A DNA stretch of 14,730 bases from Chloroflexota bacterium (GCA_019242065.1 JAFAWJ010000231.1:1-14730); one strand, 5' to 3'; counted from the first letter of the stretch, positions 1-5,570 are shown. Translations and numbers: made by a program. Notes: generated by a model not told the origin, from the sequence alone.

Positions 1-199
1 CCAGTTGAAGCAGCAGGCGGATGGTGTCGCGGGTGACGCGGTGCTTGGAGTAGTCGAAGTACAGGCCCAGGGCGTCGACGGAAAAGTGCTCGGCACGCTG
101 GGGATCGTCGGCGAACAACTGGCGCAGATGGACCTCGCGCACCTGCGTGTGGTGGGCGGCGAGCGCCCGCCAGGCGGGTCGTTCGACTACCGTGGTCAT
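1..199 (-). CDS. pgi: Glucose-6-phosphate isomerase, N-terminal fragment
   Basis: This is the first 66 codons of a minus-strand gene that runs off the left edge of the window. The enzyme interconverts glucose-6-phosphate and fructose-6-phosphate in cytosolic glycolysis and gluconeogenesis. The visible N-terminus reads MTTVVERPAWRALAAHH, then VREVHLRQLFADDPQRAEHF, then LYFDYSKHRVTRDTIRLLL. This matches the conserved start of bacterial Pgi: a helix with 'PAW.AL..H', then 'LR.LFA.DP.R...F', then the hallmark 'DYSK.R.T'. The catalytic and sugar-binding regions lie outside the window. The ATG at 199-197 overlaps the TGA of the upstream ROK kinase by four bases (ATGA), so the two are probably translationally coupled. 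The kinase product would be the substrate of this enzyme. The family call is strong; completeness cannot be judged. Confidence 0.86.
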   Translation of the reverse strand, partial: MTTVVERPAWRALAAHHTQVREVHLRQLFADDPQRAEHFSVDALGLYFDYSKHRVTRDTIRLLLQL

Positions 200-966
200 G
201 CGTCTGTCCCAGCGGGATGATCGTCGTCGCCCGGCGCCTCCCCGGGGATCGGCTTGATCAGCTCGGCCCGGTCCGGATAGGGGGCGGCGGCGTTGGGGCC
301 CGCCTCGGCGGTGGTTACGTCGTCCCACAACCGGAACCCACCGATAAACGCGTTCGCGTTGTTACCCATGCGCACGTCAGGTGGCAATACCTTGATCAGC
401 TTGGCGTTGCCGCCGCCCAGCACGATGTAATCAGGCTGCAGCGCGGCACGAAACGCGTCGATGACCGCGTACACCTCGCGCCGCCAGGCTTTCTTGCCCA
501 GCCGCAGCAGCCCACGCTCGCCGACGTAGTCCTCGTAGGTGAGCTTCTTCTTGTATTGCAGGTGGCCCAGCTCCATCGGCTCGAGCTGTCCGTCGACGAT
601 CATGGCCGAGCCCAGGCCCGTGCCGACGCCGATGAACAGCATCCGGCCGCCCTCGTAGCTGCCGAGCGCCTGCATCGCGGCGTCGTTGATGATGCGCACC
701 GGGCGAGCAAACGCGGCCGGGTAGTCGAAGCCGGTCCAGCCGCGACCCAGGTTGGCTGGTTCGTGAGCTGGCAGGTTGTGGACCACCTGGCCGGGGTAGC
801 CGAGCGACACGACGTCGAATGTCCAGTCATCGGTGATGGCTTTGACGCCCTGCACCATTGCCGCGGCGCCCATCTGGGGCCCCGAGACTATCCGGCGGGG
901 CTGGGTCTGACCCGTGGCGAGCACCTTGACATGAGAGCCGCCCACGTCAACGGCAAGGATGTTCAT
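196..966 (-). CDS. ROK-family sugar kinase, polyphosphate-glucokinase type
   Basis: This is a 256-residue ASKHA-fold cytosolic kinase that probably phosphorylates glucose to glucose-6-phosphate using polyphosphate and/or ATP. Visible motifs are the N-terminal phosphate loop AVDVGGSHVK (5-14), IINDAAMQALG with candidate catalytic Asp95 (92-102), the second phosphate loop GVGTGLGS (113-120), ELGHL with the ROK glutamate and histidine (132-136), and the adenosine-side VLGGGN (182-187). The cysteine-rich zinc loop of classical ROK repressors and glucokinases is absent, and the protein is short, as in the polyphosphate-glucokinase branch. The reading frame stays open to 1131, but the upstream part is arginine-rich and overlaps the divergent flavin reductase. 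The protein must begin at the ATG at 966, just before the glycine-rich loop. It overlaps pgi by ATGA. Whether the donor is polyphosphate or ATP cannot be read from the sequence. Confidence 0.8.
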   Translation of the reverse strand: MNILAVDVGGSHVKVLATGQTQPRRIVSGPQMGAAAMVQGVKAITDDWTFDVVSLGYPGQVVHNLPAHEPANLGRGWTGFDYPAAFARPVRIINDAAMQALGSYEGGRMLFIGVGTGLGSAMIVDGQLEPMELGHLQYKKKLTYEDYVGERGLLRLGKKAWRREVYAVIDAFRAALQPDYIVLGGGNAKLIKVLPPDVRMGNNANAFIGGFRLWDDVTTAEAGPNAAAPYPDRAELIKPIPGEAPGDDDHPAGTDA

Positions 967-974
967 ACGCGCGA

Positions 975-980
975 TAGGAT
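975..980 (+). promoter_or_regulatory. Candidate -10 element (TAGGAT) for the flavin reductase
   Basis: TAGGAT lies 9 nt before the GTG at 990, inside the 23-bp gap between divergent genes. The spacing fits a transcript that starts at or just before the start codon. The AGGA inside it could instead be a weak Shine-Dalgarno 10 nt from the GTG. No good -35 is visible. Read on the other strand, the same bases give ATCCTA ahead of the ROK kinase. Confidence 0.35.
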
Positions 981-989
981 GACACAGTC

Positions 990-1475
990 GTGCCAATCTC
1001 GGGGGACCTCTACCGACAGATCGGTCGCTCCGCGGCCGGCGCGGTTTCCGTGGTGGCGGCGTACGACCGCACCACCGACAATGTCGTCGGCCTGACCGCG
1101 TCGTCCTTCGTGACGCTGTCATTCGAACCACCGCTGGTGATGTTCGCGATCCAGCACAGCACCGGCAGCTACACGTCCATGGTGTCCAGCCACGCCTTTG
1201 GCGTGAGCCTGCTGAAGGACACGCAGGCCGCGGTCGCGTCGCTCTTTGCCACCCGCGGCTTGGAAAAGACGGGCACCACCACGTTCGAAGAAGGCAAGAC
1301 CCTGCACGTGCCGCTCATTCCCGAGGCGCTGGCGCACGTCGAGTGTTTGACCAATCAGATTTTCATCAGCGGCGATCATGCCATCGTGGTCGGGCTGGTC
1401 GAAGAGGCGCGCACGTCGGAGGGTCGACCGCTGCTGTACTTCTCGCAGCAGTACGGGACGTTCCATCCTGTGTAG
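990..1475 (+). CDS. Flavin reductase domain protein (FMN-binding split barrel)
   Basis: This 161-residue single-domain protein belongs to the flavin-reductase-like (DIM6/NTAB, HpaC-type) family. These are cytosolic FMN/FAD-binding proteins that usually supply reduced flavin to a partner oxygenase. Recognition rests on the family's central block at residues 34-52: GLTASSFVTLSFEPPLVMF, where 'G.T.SSF...S..PPL' is the flavin phosphate-binding signature. Further support is AFGVSLLKDTQ (69-79) and the terminal LLYFSQQYGTF, which resembles the family's 'PLLY....Y...'. The start is GTG at 990; there is no room for a longer N-terminus because the ROK kinase diverges 23 bp away. It is followed after 12 nt by ligD on the same strand. 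The partner oxygenase is unknown; a Rieske oxygenase lies 6 kb away but is not linked in an operon. Confidence 0.87.
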   Translation: MPISGDLYRQIGRSAAGAVSVVAAYDRTTDNVVGLTASSFVTLSFEPPLVMFAIQHSTGSYTSMVSSHAFGVSLLKDTQAAVASLFATRGLEKTGTTTFEEGKTLHVPLIPEALAHVECLTNQIFISGDHAIVVGLVEEARTSEGRPLLYFSQQYGTFHPV

Positions 1476-1478
1476 CGT
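1473..1478 (+). promoter_or_regulatory. Candidate -10 element (TAGCGT) for the LigD polymerase gene
   Basis: TAGCGT includes the TAG stop of the flavin reductase and ends 9 nt before the TTG start of ligD. No Shine-Dalgarno is visible between them. The same arrangement precedes several other genes here. Part of the match is fixed by the stop codon, so taken alone this site is weak. Confidence 0.25.
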
Positions 1479-1487
1479 GTTGCAAGC

Positions 1488-2747
1488 TTGCCGAAGCGCA
1501 ATGTCGTCCTGGAGATCGACGGCCGCGACGTAGCCATCAGCAATCCAGACAAGGTGTTCTTCCCCAGCACGGGGCACACCAAGCTGGACCTGGTCAATTA
1601 TTACCTGGCCGTCGCCGACGGGGCGCTGCGCGGTGTCGACGGTCGCCCGATGGCGCTCAAGCGCTTCGTCAACGGCGCTGACGCGGAGCCATTTTTTCAG
1701 AAGCGGGCGCCGGATTCACGTCCGGAGTGGATCGAGACCGTCGAGCTCAGCTATCCGTCGGGTCGCACCGCGGCTGAAATCGTGGTGCGTAACGCGGCGC
1801 AACTGATCTGGGTCGTCAACCTGGGCTGCCTGGATCTGAATCCGCACCCGGTGCGTGCCGACGACCTGGACCACCCGGACGAGCTACGGGTGGACCTGGA
1901 TCCCGTGCGCGGGGTGGCCTGGCCGCAGGTGCGCGAGGTGGCACTCGTGATTCGCGATGTGCTGACGGACTTTGGCTTGCGTGGTTGGCCCAAGACGTCC
2001 GGCTCGCGCGGGTTCCACGTGTTTTGCCGCATCGAGCGGCGCTGGACGTTTGCCGAGGTTCGGCGCGCCGCGCTGGCCATGGCGCGCGAGGTCGAGCGGC
2101 GGGTGCCGGAGCTGGCGACCAGCAAGTGGTGGAAGGAAGAACGCCACGGCGTCTTTGTCGACTACAACCAGAATGCGCGCGACCACACCACGGCCTCGGC
2201 GTACTCGGTGCGGCCGACGGCTGAGGCGCGGGTGTCGGCGCCGCTGGCGTGGGACGAAGTCGCGGGGTCCGACCCGTCGCTGTTCACGCTTGCGACGGTG
2301 CCGGCGCGCTATTTCGAGATTGGGGATCCGGGTGAGGGGATCGACGACGCGGTGGGGTCGCTCGAGCCGCTGCTGGAGCTGGCGGCGCGGCAGTCTGCTG
2401 CTGGGGCAGAGGAGCCGCCTGCTGGTGGGTCGCGGTCGGCGGTGGTGCCTGCGCCGGCGCCGGGCAAGGACGCGGGGCCGACTGGGCGGCGGCGGACGAC
2501 CGCGCCGCTGATCGAGGTGGCGCGCGCGGCGACGCAGGCGGAGGCAATGGCGGGGCTGGAGCGGTGGCGGGCGCGGCATGCGGACATCTGGGCGCTGCTC
2601 GAGCCGAATGACGTTCTGGTGGATGGGATGCGGGGGCGGTCGCAGACGTGGACGCGCATTCGCGTGAACCTGCGGCACGTGCCTGAGGGGCAGAGGCCGA
2701 GCCAGGAGGCGCTCGAGGTGGACTACGACCCCTGGCGGTTGGGGTGA
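1488..2747 (+). CDS. ligD: Stand-alone LigD polymerase domain (NHEJ-type primase-polymerase)
   Basis: This 419-residue archaeo-eukaryotic-primase-type polymerase fills or extends ends during Ku/LigD non-homologous end joining. Motifs are ISNPDKVFFPSTGHTKLDLVNYY (17-39, read as ISNPDKVFFP then TKLDLVNYY), the catalytic acidic pair in RVDLDP (D136, D138), SGSRGFHVF (171-179) for the triphosphate, and VFVDYNQN with the third acidic residue D225. There is no ligase domain and no phosphoesterase domain. After the polymerase core (to about 300) comes an Ala/Pro/Gly-rich linker (about 300-345), then a C-terminal segment with VLVDGMRGRS, IRVNLRHVP and DYDPW, the tail I associate with actinobacterial separate PolD proteins. 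The start is TTG at 1488, giving MPKRNVVLEIDG. The stop TGA at 2745 coincides with the first base of the 14-bp inverted repeat that bounds the next block. No Ku gene is in view. Confidence 0.9.
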   Translation: MPKRNVVLEIDGRDVAISNPDKVFFPSTGHTKLDLVNYYLAVADGALRGVDGRPMALKRFVNGADAEPFFQKRAPDSRPEWIETVELSYPSGRTAAEIVVRNAAQLIWVVNLGCLDLNPHPVRADDLDHPDELRVDLDPVRGVAWPQVREVALVIRDVLTDFGLRGWPKTSGSRGFHVFCRIERRWTFAEVRRAALAMAREVERRVPELATSKWWKEERHGVFVDYNQNARDHTTASAYSVRPTAEARVSAPLAWDEVAGSDPSLFTLATVPARYFEIGDPGEGIDDAVGSLEPLLELAARQSAAGAEEPPAGGSRSAVVPAPAPGKDAGPTGRRRTTAPLIEVARAATQAEAMAGLERWRARHADIWALLEPNDVLVDGMRGRSQTWTRIRVNLRHVPEGQRPSQEALEVDYDPWRLG

Positions 2748-2795
2748 CCCGCTGCGCTCCATCCGAATGTAAAGACAAACTTTTCACTTCCAGTG

Positions 2796-2802
2796 AGGAG
2801 GT
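2796..2802 (+). promoter_or_regulatory. Strong Shine-Dalgarno (AGGAGGT) before a 17-codon ORF
   Basis: AGGAGGT, extended on the left by a further GAG, lies exactly 6 nt before a GTG at 2809. It is the closest match to the anti-Shine-Dalgarno consensus that I see in the window and is ideally spaced. It stands out because most of the real genes here have weak sites or none. Confidence 0.5.
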
Positions 2803-2808
2803 CTCGAC

Positions 2809-2862
2809 GTGAACCGTCGGGTGCTGTCGAACACCGTTCCCGTGAGGGGTCCCTGGACGTGA
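2809..2862 (+). CDS. Possible 17-residue leader peptide or small protein
   Basis: GTG at 2809 opens a 17-codon frame, MNRRVLSNTVPVRGPWT, that stops at TGA 2860-2862, three bases before the first tandem repeat. The case for translation is the near-perfect AGGAGGT placed 6 nt upstream. The peptide is basic, has no membrane segment, and resembles nothing I recognise. It has no run of one amino acid that would suggest classical attenuation. It could be a leader peptide, the remnant of the 5' end of a transposon gene, or a chance frame. It lies wholly inside the inverted-repeat-bounded block. Comparison with other copies of the block would show whether the frame is preserved. Confidence 0.3.
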   Translation: MNRRVLSNTVPVRGPWT

Positions 2863-2864
2863 CT

Positions 2865-2993
2865 TGTGGACCCTCCACCCACCACCCCATGGGTTTGACA
2901 GGGCCAATGTGGACCCTCCACCCACACACCCATGGTTTGACAGGGCCAATGTGGACTCTCCACCCCACACACCCATGGGTTTGACAGGGCCAG
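2865..2993. repeat. Three tandem copies of a 42-44 bp repeat
   Basis: The units are 2865-2907 (43 bp), 2908-2949 (42 bp) and 2950-2993 (44 bp), nearly identical. Each begins with TGTGGACCCTCCACC (ACT in the third copy), which contains the dyad GTGGA-N3-TCCAC. Each continues through a CACA/C-rich stretch to a CCATGG centre (CCCATGGG in copies 1 and 3) and ends with TTTGACAGGGCCA. Unit lengths are not multiples of three, so the repeat does not encode a repeated peptide. The units abut directly, with no unique spacers, so this is not a CRISPR. Each unit contains a TTGACA hexamer, but none is followed by a -10 at promoter spacing. Confidence 0.9.
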
Positions 2994-3051
2994 TGCAGCG
3001 CAGCGGGTCACGCTCGACATTGGAAGTTGCGTGCGCAAGCCCGCGATTCTC

Positions 3052-3057
3052 TACGCT
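3052..3057 (+). promoter_or_regulatory. Candidate -10 element (TACGCT) for the MBL-fold gene
   Basis: TACGCT ends 10 nt before the GTG at 3068, and no Shine-Dalgarno intervenes. It lies outside the inverted-repeat block, 41 bp to its right. I see no clear -35 at 16-18 bp. Confidence 0.4.
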
Positions 3058-3067
3058 GTAGGCATCC

Positions 3068-4024
3068 GTGAGTGGCCACAAGCAGTTCTCGTACGACCCT
3101 GAGCGTCTCGACGACGACCTTTTTGGAATTCCCCTGCCCCTGCAGGATGGCTCGCCGGTCAATGCGTATGTCAGCATCAGCGCCGACGGGCTCTTTCTCA
3201 TCGACGGCGGCTTCGCCTCAGAGCTCGCCCAGGCCACGCTGCGCGCGGGCATCCAGACCCTCGGCTACGACTTCGATCGCGACGTGCGTGGCCTGCTCGT
3301 CACCCACGGCCATACCGACCACGTCGGCGCGGCCCAGGCCATTCTCGACAACGGCGGACAGGTCCTGGCACACCGGATCGAGACCACCGAGGGCCGTGAC
3401 CAGGCCTTCGACGAGGCGTTCCTCAAGCGCCACGGCCTGCCCGAAGACGGCGGACCGCGCAGCGCGGCGTGGCGCTCTTTCGTCTGGCCCGAGCCGACGC
3501 GTCTGCTCGAGGATGGCGAGCAGTTGCGCTGGGGCAACCTGGACCTGCACGTCGTGTGGTGCCCGGGCCATACACCCGGACTGATCTGTTTACACGAGCC
3601 CAACCGCGGCTTGCTGTTCACCACGGACCACGTGATGCGTCGCGCGCCAGCACCGGTCTCGGTGCGCAACGCCCAGCACGATAATCCGCTAGGCGACTAC
3701 CTGGCCTCCGTCGACAAACTCAGGTCGAAAACCGTTCAGACCGTTCTGCCTGGCCACGGCCGGCCGTTCCATCACCTGCGCCAGCGGCTGGACCAGATCA
3801 ACGTGGAAATCCAGCACCAGCTGGACGTGATCGTCAATCACTTGCGGCATGGCCCGGCCAGCGCCTACGAACTGCTCACGCTCAGCGCCCTGCGCGATCG
3901 TCGGCCGATTGCCACGCGCTACGAGGTGAGCCTGGTGCTGGCGCGGCTGCGGTTTCTGGAGCGCCTCGGGCAGGTGTCCGCCATCGACAGCGCCGATCGG
4001 GTCAGGTACGCGCTCGCGGAGTAA
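3068..4024 (+). CDS. Metallo-beta-lactamase-fold hydrolase, LACTB2/glyoxalase-II-like
   Basis: This 318-residue probable cytosolic hydrolase has two zinc ions. The metal ligands are in THGHTDHVG (H80, H82, D84, H85), CPGHTPG (H168), TTDHVM (D187) and LPGHGRPF (H230), the full set for a dinuclear MBL site. The order and spacing fit the glyoxalase-II/LACTB2 branch rather than true beta-lactamases. There is no signal peptide. Residues from about 235 onward form a helical C-terminal region, with VSLVLARLRFLERLGQV resembling the winged-helix tail found in LACTB2-like proteins. The start is GTG at 3068 (MSGHKQFSYDP). The substrate is unknown; thioesters or RNA ends are possible by family analogy. 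The rraA-like gene starts 14 nt after the stop, so the two may be co-transcribed, although a -10-like element overlaps this stop codon. Confidence 0.9.
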   Translation: MSGHKQFSYDPERLDDDLFGIPLPLQDGSPVNAYVSISADGLFLIDGGFASELAQATLRAGIQTLGYDFDRDVRGLLVTHGHTDHVGAAQAILDNGGQVLAHRIETTEGRDQAFDEAFLKRHGLPEDGGPRSAAWRSFVWPEPTRLLEDGEQLRWGNLDLHVVWCPGHTPGLICLHEPNRGLLFTTDHVMRRAPAPVSVRNAQHDNPLGDYLASVDKLRSKTVQTVLPGHGRPFHHLRQRLDQINVEIQHQLDVIVNHLRHGPASAYELLTLSALRDRRPIATRYEVSLVLARLRFLERLGQVSAIDSADRVRYALAE

Positions 4025-4027
4025 GCT
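4022..4027 (+). promoter_or_regulatory. Candidate -10 element (TAAGCT) for the RraA-like gene
   Basis: TAAGCT includes the TAA stop of the MBL gene and ends 11 nt before the ATG at 4039. No Shine-Dalgarno is present. The first three bases are fixed by the stop codon, and the spacing is at the long end of the pattern seen here, so this is a weak candidate. Confidence 0.2.
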
Positions 4028-4038
4028 GTCTGGCGATC

Positions 4039-4734
4039 ATGGTCGCCAATGTGCAGCTCAGCACCGAGCAACTGGACGAGCTCCGGGCTATCGACAGCCC
4101 AACGATTGCCAACGCTATCGAGTACTTCAGCATTCGGCCGCGTGTCTCTGGCTACTGTGGCTCGAACGTCCGCTGCCTGACGCCTGACGCCGGCTTCATG
4201 CTCGGCTACGCCGTCACATGCCGGGGCGACAGCACGACCGAGGACAAGGACCGTCGCGAGCACGCCGACCTGTATCGGGCCATCTACACGATGCAGCCGT
4301 TACCAGCGGTGGTCGTCATTGGCGATGATGGTGATCCGTCGCGGATCAACCTGTCGTGCCACGCCGGCGAGATGATGGCGACCACCATGAAGCGCGTCGG
4401 CGCCGTGGGCCTGGTGACCAACGGTGGCCTCCGCGACATTCGCGAGATCAACGCCCTGGGTGGATTCCACTATTTCGGTCGTGGTCTGGTGGTCGCGCAC
4501 GGGCGGCCGAGCATCTATGACGTGGGTGCCACCGTCAACATCGACGGGATGGAGGTGCGGCCGGGCGACCTGCTGCACGGCGACGAAAACGGCATCACGG
4601 TGATTCCGGCCGAGATCGCGGACAAAGTCGCGGCCAAAGCGCGCGAGCATCGCGCGATGGAGGAGGAGCGGCTGGCCGAAATTCTCGGCGACACCTTCCA
4701 CAAGCAATTCGAGCGGATCACCGAGTACCGCTAG
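4039..4734 (+). CDS. RraA-like / HMG-CHA aldolase-fold protein
   Basis: This 231-residue protein belongs to the RraA-like superfamily (formerly annotated MenG). It includes 4-hydroxy-4-methyl-2-oxoglutarate aldolases, oxaloacetate decarboxylases and the RNase E inhibitor RraA. The key signature is GAVGLVTNGGLRDIREI (121-137), where the G..GG.RD segment carries R132 and D133 for substrate and metal. GDLLHGDENGITVIP (176-190) is the conserved 'GD...D..GV.VIP' closing block. The N-terminal DSPTIANAIEYF (19-30) matches the family's 'T..I.DAL' helix. The length is typical of the stand-alone aldolase-type members. I infer a divalent-metal-dependent aldolase or decarboxylase of keto acids in the cytosol; the exact substrate is not readable. 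The stop is 6 bp from that of the convergent Nudix gene, across a hairpin. Confidence 0.86.
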   Translation: MVANVQLSTEQLDELRAIDSPTIANAIEYFSIRPRVSGYCGSNVRCLTPDAGFMLGYAVTCRGDSTTEDKDRREHADLYRAIYTMQPLPAVVVIGDDGDPSRINLSCHAGEMMATTMKRVGAVGLVTNGGLRDIREINALGGFHYFGRGLVVAHGRPSIYDVGATVNIDGMEVRPGDLLHGDENGITVIPAEIADKVAAKAREHRAMEEERLAEILGDTFHKQFERITEYR

Positions 4735-4742
4735 TGGTACTC
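4723..4742. terminator. Hairpin spanning the stop codons of convergent genes
   Basis: A perfect 7-bp stem, GAGTACC (4723-4729) and GGTACTC (4736-4742), encloses the loop GCTAGT. The loop contains most of the RraA-like TAG stop, and the right arm enters the TGA stop of the Nudix gene. Its position between convergent genes fits a bidirectional terminator, but there is no T-tract on either side and the stem is short. Confidence 0.4.
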
Positions 4743-5511
4743 AGGCGCCGGAGCCGGCTTCGCCCGCGGGCATGAAAAATTCGTAGCGAGCGGGATCGCC
4801 GTAACCGTCGATCCACTCTGGGGTGACGCCCGGGCTGGTCAGTGCCGCCCGCACGATACGCTTGTTGAACACGCTGACCAGCTCTGAGGCGAAGTACTCG
4901 GCCACCGGCATCCAGAAGCACTCTTCAATCTCTTCGGCCTGCATGGTCAGGTCCTGACTGAGCGGCGACAGGCGGCATACGAAATAGATGTCGGACTTGC
5001 CGTAGCGGTAGCCGTGCCAATGACGGAAGCACACCAGGGCTTCGAACTTCGCGTTCACTCCGGTTTCTTCCAGGACTTCGCGCAGCACGGCGTCGACCAG
5101 GTGTTCGCCAGGTTGGAGGGCGCCGCCGGGCAGCTTGTAGTACGGCTGTGCGGTGCGTCTGTGGCGCTCGCAGACGACCAGCAGCTCCTCACGCTCGTTG
5201 ATGACGACGCCGCCGACGCCGATGTAATGCGTCGCGTGCATGGGCACGAAGGCGCCTTCGACCAGACGGCAGACCATCGTCAGCTCGTCCTCGTCGCTGT
5301 GATGGAAGAGGAAGCCGTGGGCGGTCGCGATCGGGATGAGCTGCGCCTGCTGGCGGGGGACGTCCAGCCAGATCAGACGGCGGCCTTCGGAGCGCCAGGT
5401 ATCCATCGACAGGCGCAGGCGGGCCTGGAAGTCGTCTGGTTGGTCGGGCAGGTGCTCGCCGGAGACGAGGATGCCGCCGAACTGGTCAGGGGTGTGGTCG
5501 AGGAGCTCCAC
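4741..5511 (-). CDS. Nudix hydrolase with N-terminal pre-Nudix domain (NUDT6-like)
   Basis: This 256-residue protein hydrolyses a nucleoside-diphosphate-linked substrate. The Nudix box is intact: G130, E136, then REVLEETGV at 144-152, matching GX5EX7REUXEEXGU exactly, with the metal-binding glutamates in REVLEE. Residues 1-90 form a separate domain with SMDTWRSEGRRLIWLDVP (35-52) and IATAHGFLFHHSDEDELTM (61-79). This is the GNAT-like 'pre-Nudix' domain known from animal NUDT6 and plant NUDT family members. The frame is open to 5553, but that extension reads through a palindromic repeat. GTG at 5511 starts the domain cleanly and has TACCCT 6 nt upstream. The gene lies downstream of ahcY on the same strand, separated by the 36-bp palindrome. 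The likely substrate (ADP-ribose, NADH or another) is not determinable. Confidence 0.88.
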   Translation of the reverse strand: MELLDHTPDQFGGILVSGEHLPDQPDDFQARLRLSMDTWRSEGRRLIWLDVPRQQAQLIPIATAHGFLFHHSDEDELTMVCRLVEGAFVPMHATHYIGVGGVVINEREELLVVCERHRRTAQPYYKLPGGALQPGEHLVDAVLREVLEETGVNAKFEALVCFRHWHGYRYGKSDIYFVCRLSPLSQDLTMQAEEIEECFWMPVAEYFASELVSVFNKRIVRAALTSPGVTPEWIDGYGDPARYEFFMPAGEAGSGA

Positions 5512-5517
5512 GGTTAG

Positions 5518-5523
5518 AGGGTA
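5518..5523 (-). promoter_or_regulatory. Candidate -10 element (TACCCT) for the Nudix gene
   Basis: On the minus strand TACCCT is followed by 6 nt and then the GTG at 5511, the textbook spacing for a leaderless transcript. There is no Shine-Dalgarno. It lies between the 36-bp palindrome and the gene, so the Nudix gene can be transcribed independently of ahcY. This also supports the GTG start. Confidence 0.45.
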
Positions 5524-5534
5524 CTTGTTTGGGG

Positions 5535-5570
5535 TTGGGCGGAGCCCGCGCATGCGCGGGCTCCGCCCAA
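5535..5570. repeat. 36-bp perfect palindrome after ahcY (dispersed repeat, possible terminator)
   Basis: The left arm TTGGGCGGAGCCCGCG (5535-5550) pairs perfectly with the right arm CGCGGGCTCCGCCCAA (5555-5570) around the core CATG (5551-5554). It begins 8 nt beyond the ahcY stop and 23 bp before the Nudix start, so it probably ends or processes ahcY transcripts, although no T-tract follows. Bases 5541-5571 recur identically at 14592-14622, which makes it a member of a dispersed REP-like family rather than a private terminator. Confidence 0.85.

Larger units (their letters stand above)
2745..3010. mobile_element. Inverted-repeat-bounded non-coding block (MITE-like candidate)
   Basis: A perfect 14-bp inverted repeat bounds this 266-bp block: TGACCCGCTGCGCT at 2745-2758 and its exact reverse complement AGCGCAGCGGGTCA at 2997-3010. 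Inside are an AT-richer stretch (2766-2790), a short ORF with a strong Shine-Dalgarno (2809-2862), and three tandem repeat units (2865-2993). The left end overlaps the ligD stop codon. I see no convincing target-site duplication in the flanking bases and no transposase, so this could be a miniature or decayed element, or a structured intergenic repeat. The whole gap between ligD and the next gene (2748-3067) is accounted for by this block plus 57 bp that carry the downstream promoter. Confidence 0.45.

Noticed and set aside
967..1131. N-terminal extension of the ROK kinase
   Set aside because: It is arginine/proline-rich, overlaps the divergent flavin reductase, and the family starts at the glycine-rich loop immediately after ATG 966.
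2896..2985. TTGACA hexamers in each tandem unit as promoters
   Set aside because: No -10-like hexamer occurs at 16-19 bp from any of them; the only good -10 ahead of the MBL gene is far downstream at 3052.
2865..2993. CRISPR-like array
   Set aside because: The units abut directly and are almost identical along their whole length, with no unique spacers. It is a minisatellite.
2864..3061. Repeat-containing frames on both strands (Pro/His-rich peptides such as NVDPPPTHPW)
   Set aside because: Unit lengths of 43, 42 and 44 bp shift the frame between copies, so no consistent repeated peptide is encoded.
5512..5553. N-terminal extension of the Nudix protein to ATG 5553
   Set aside because: The start codon would be the CATG core of the palindrome, and the extension lies in non-coding repeat sequence; GTG 5511 has a better upstream element.
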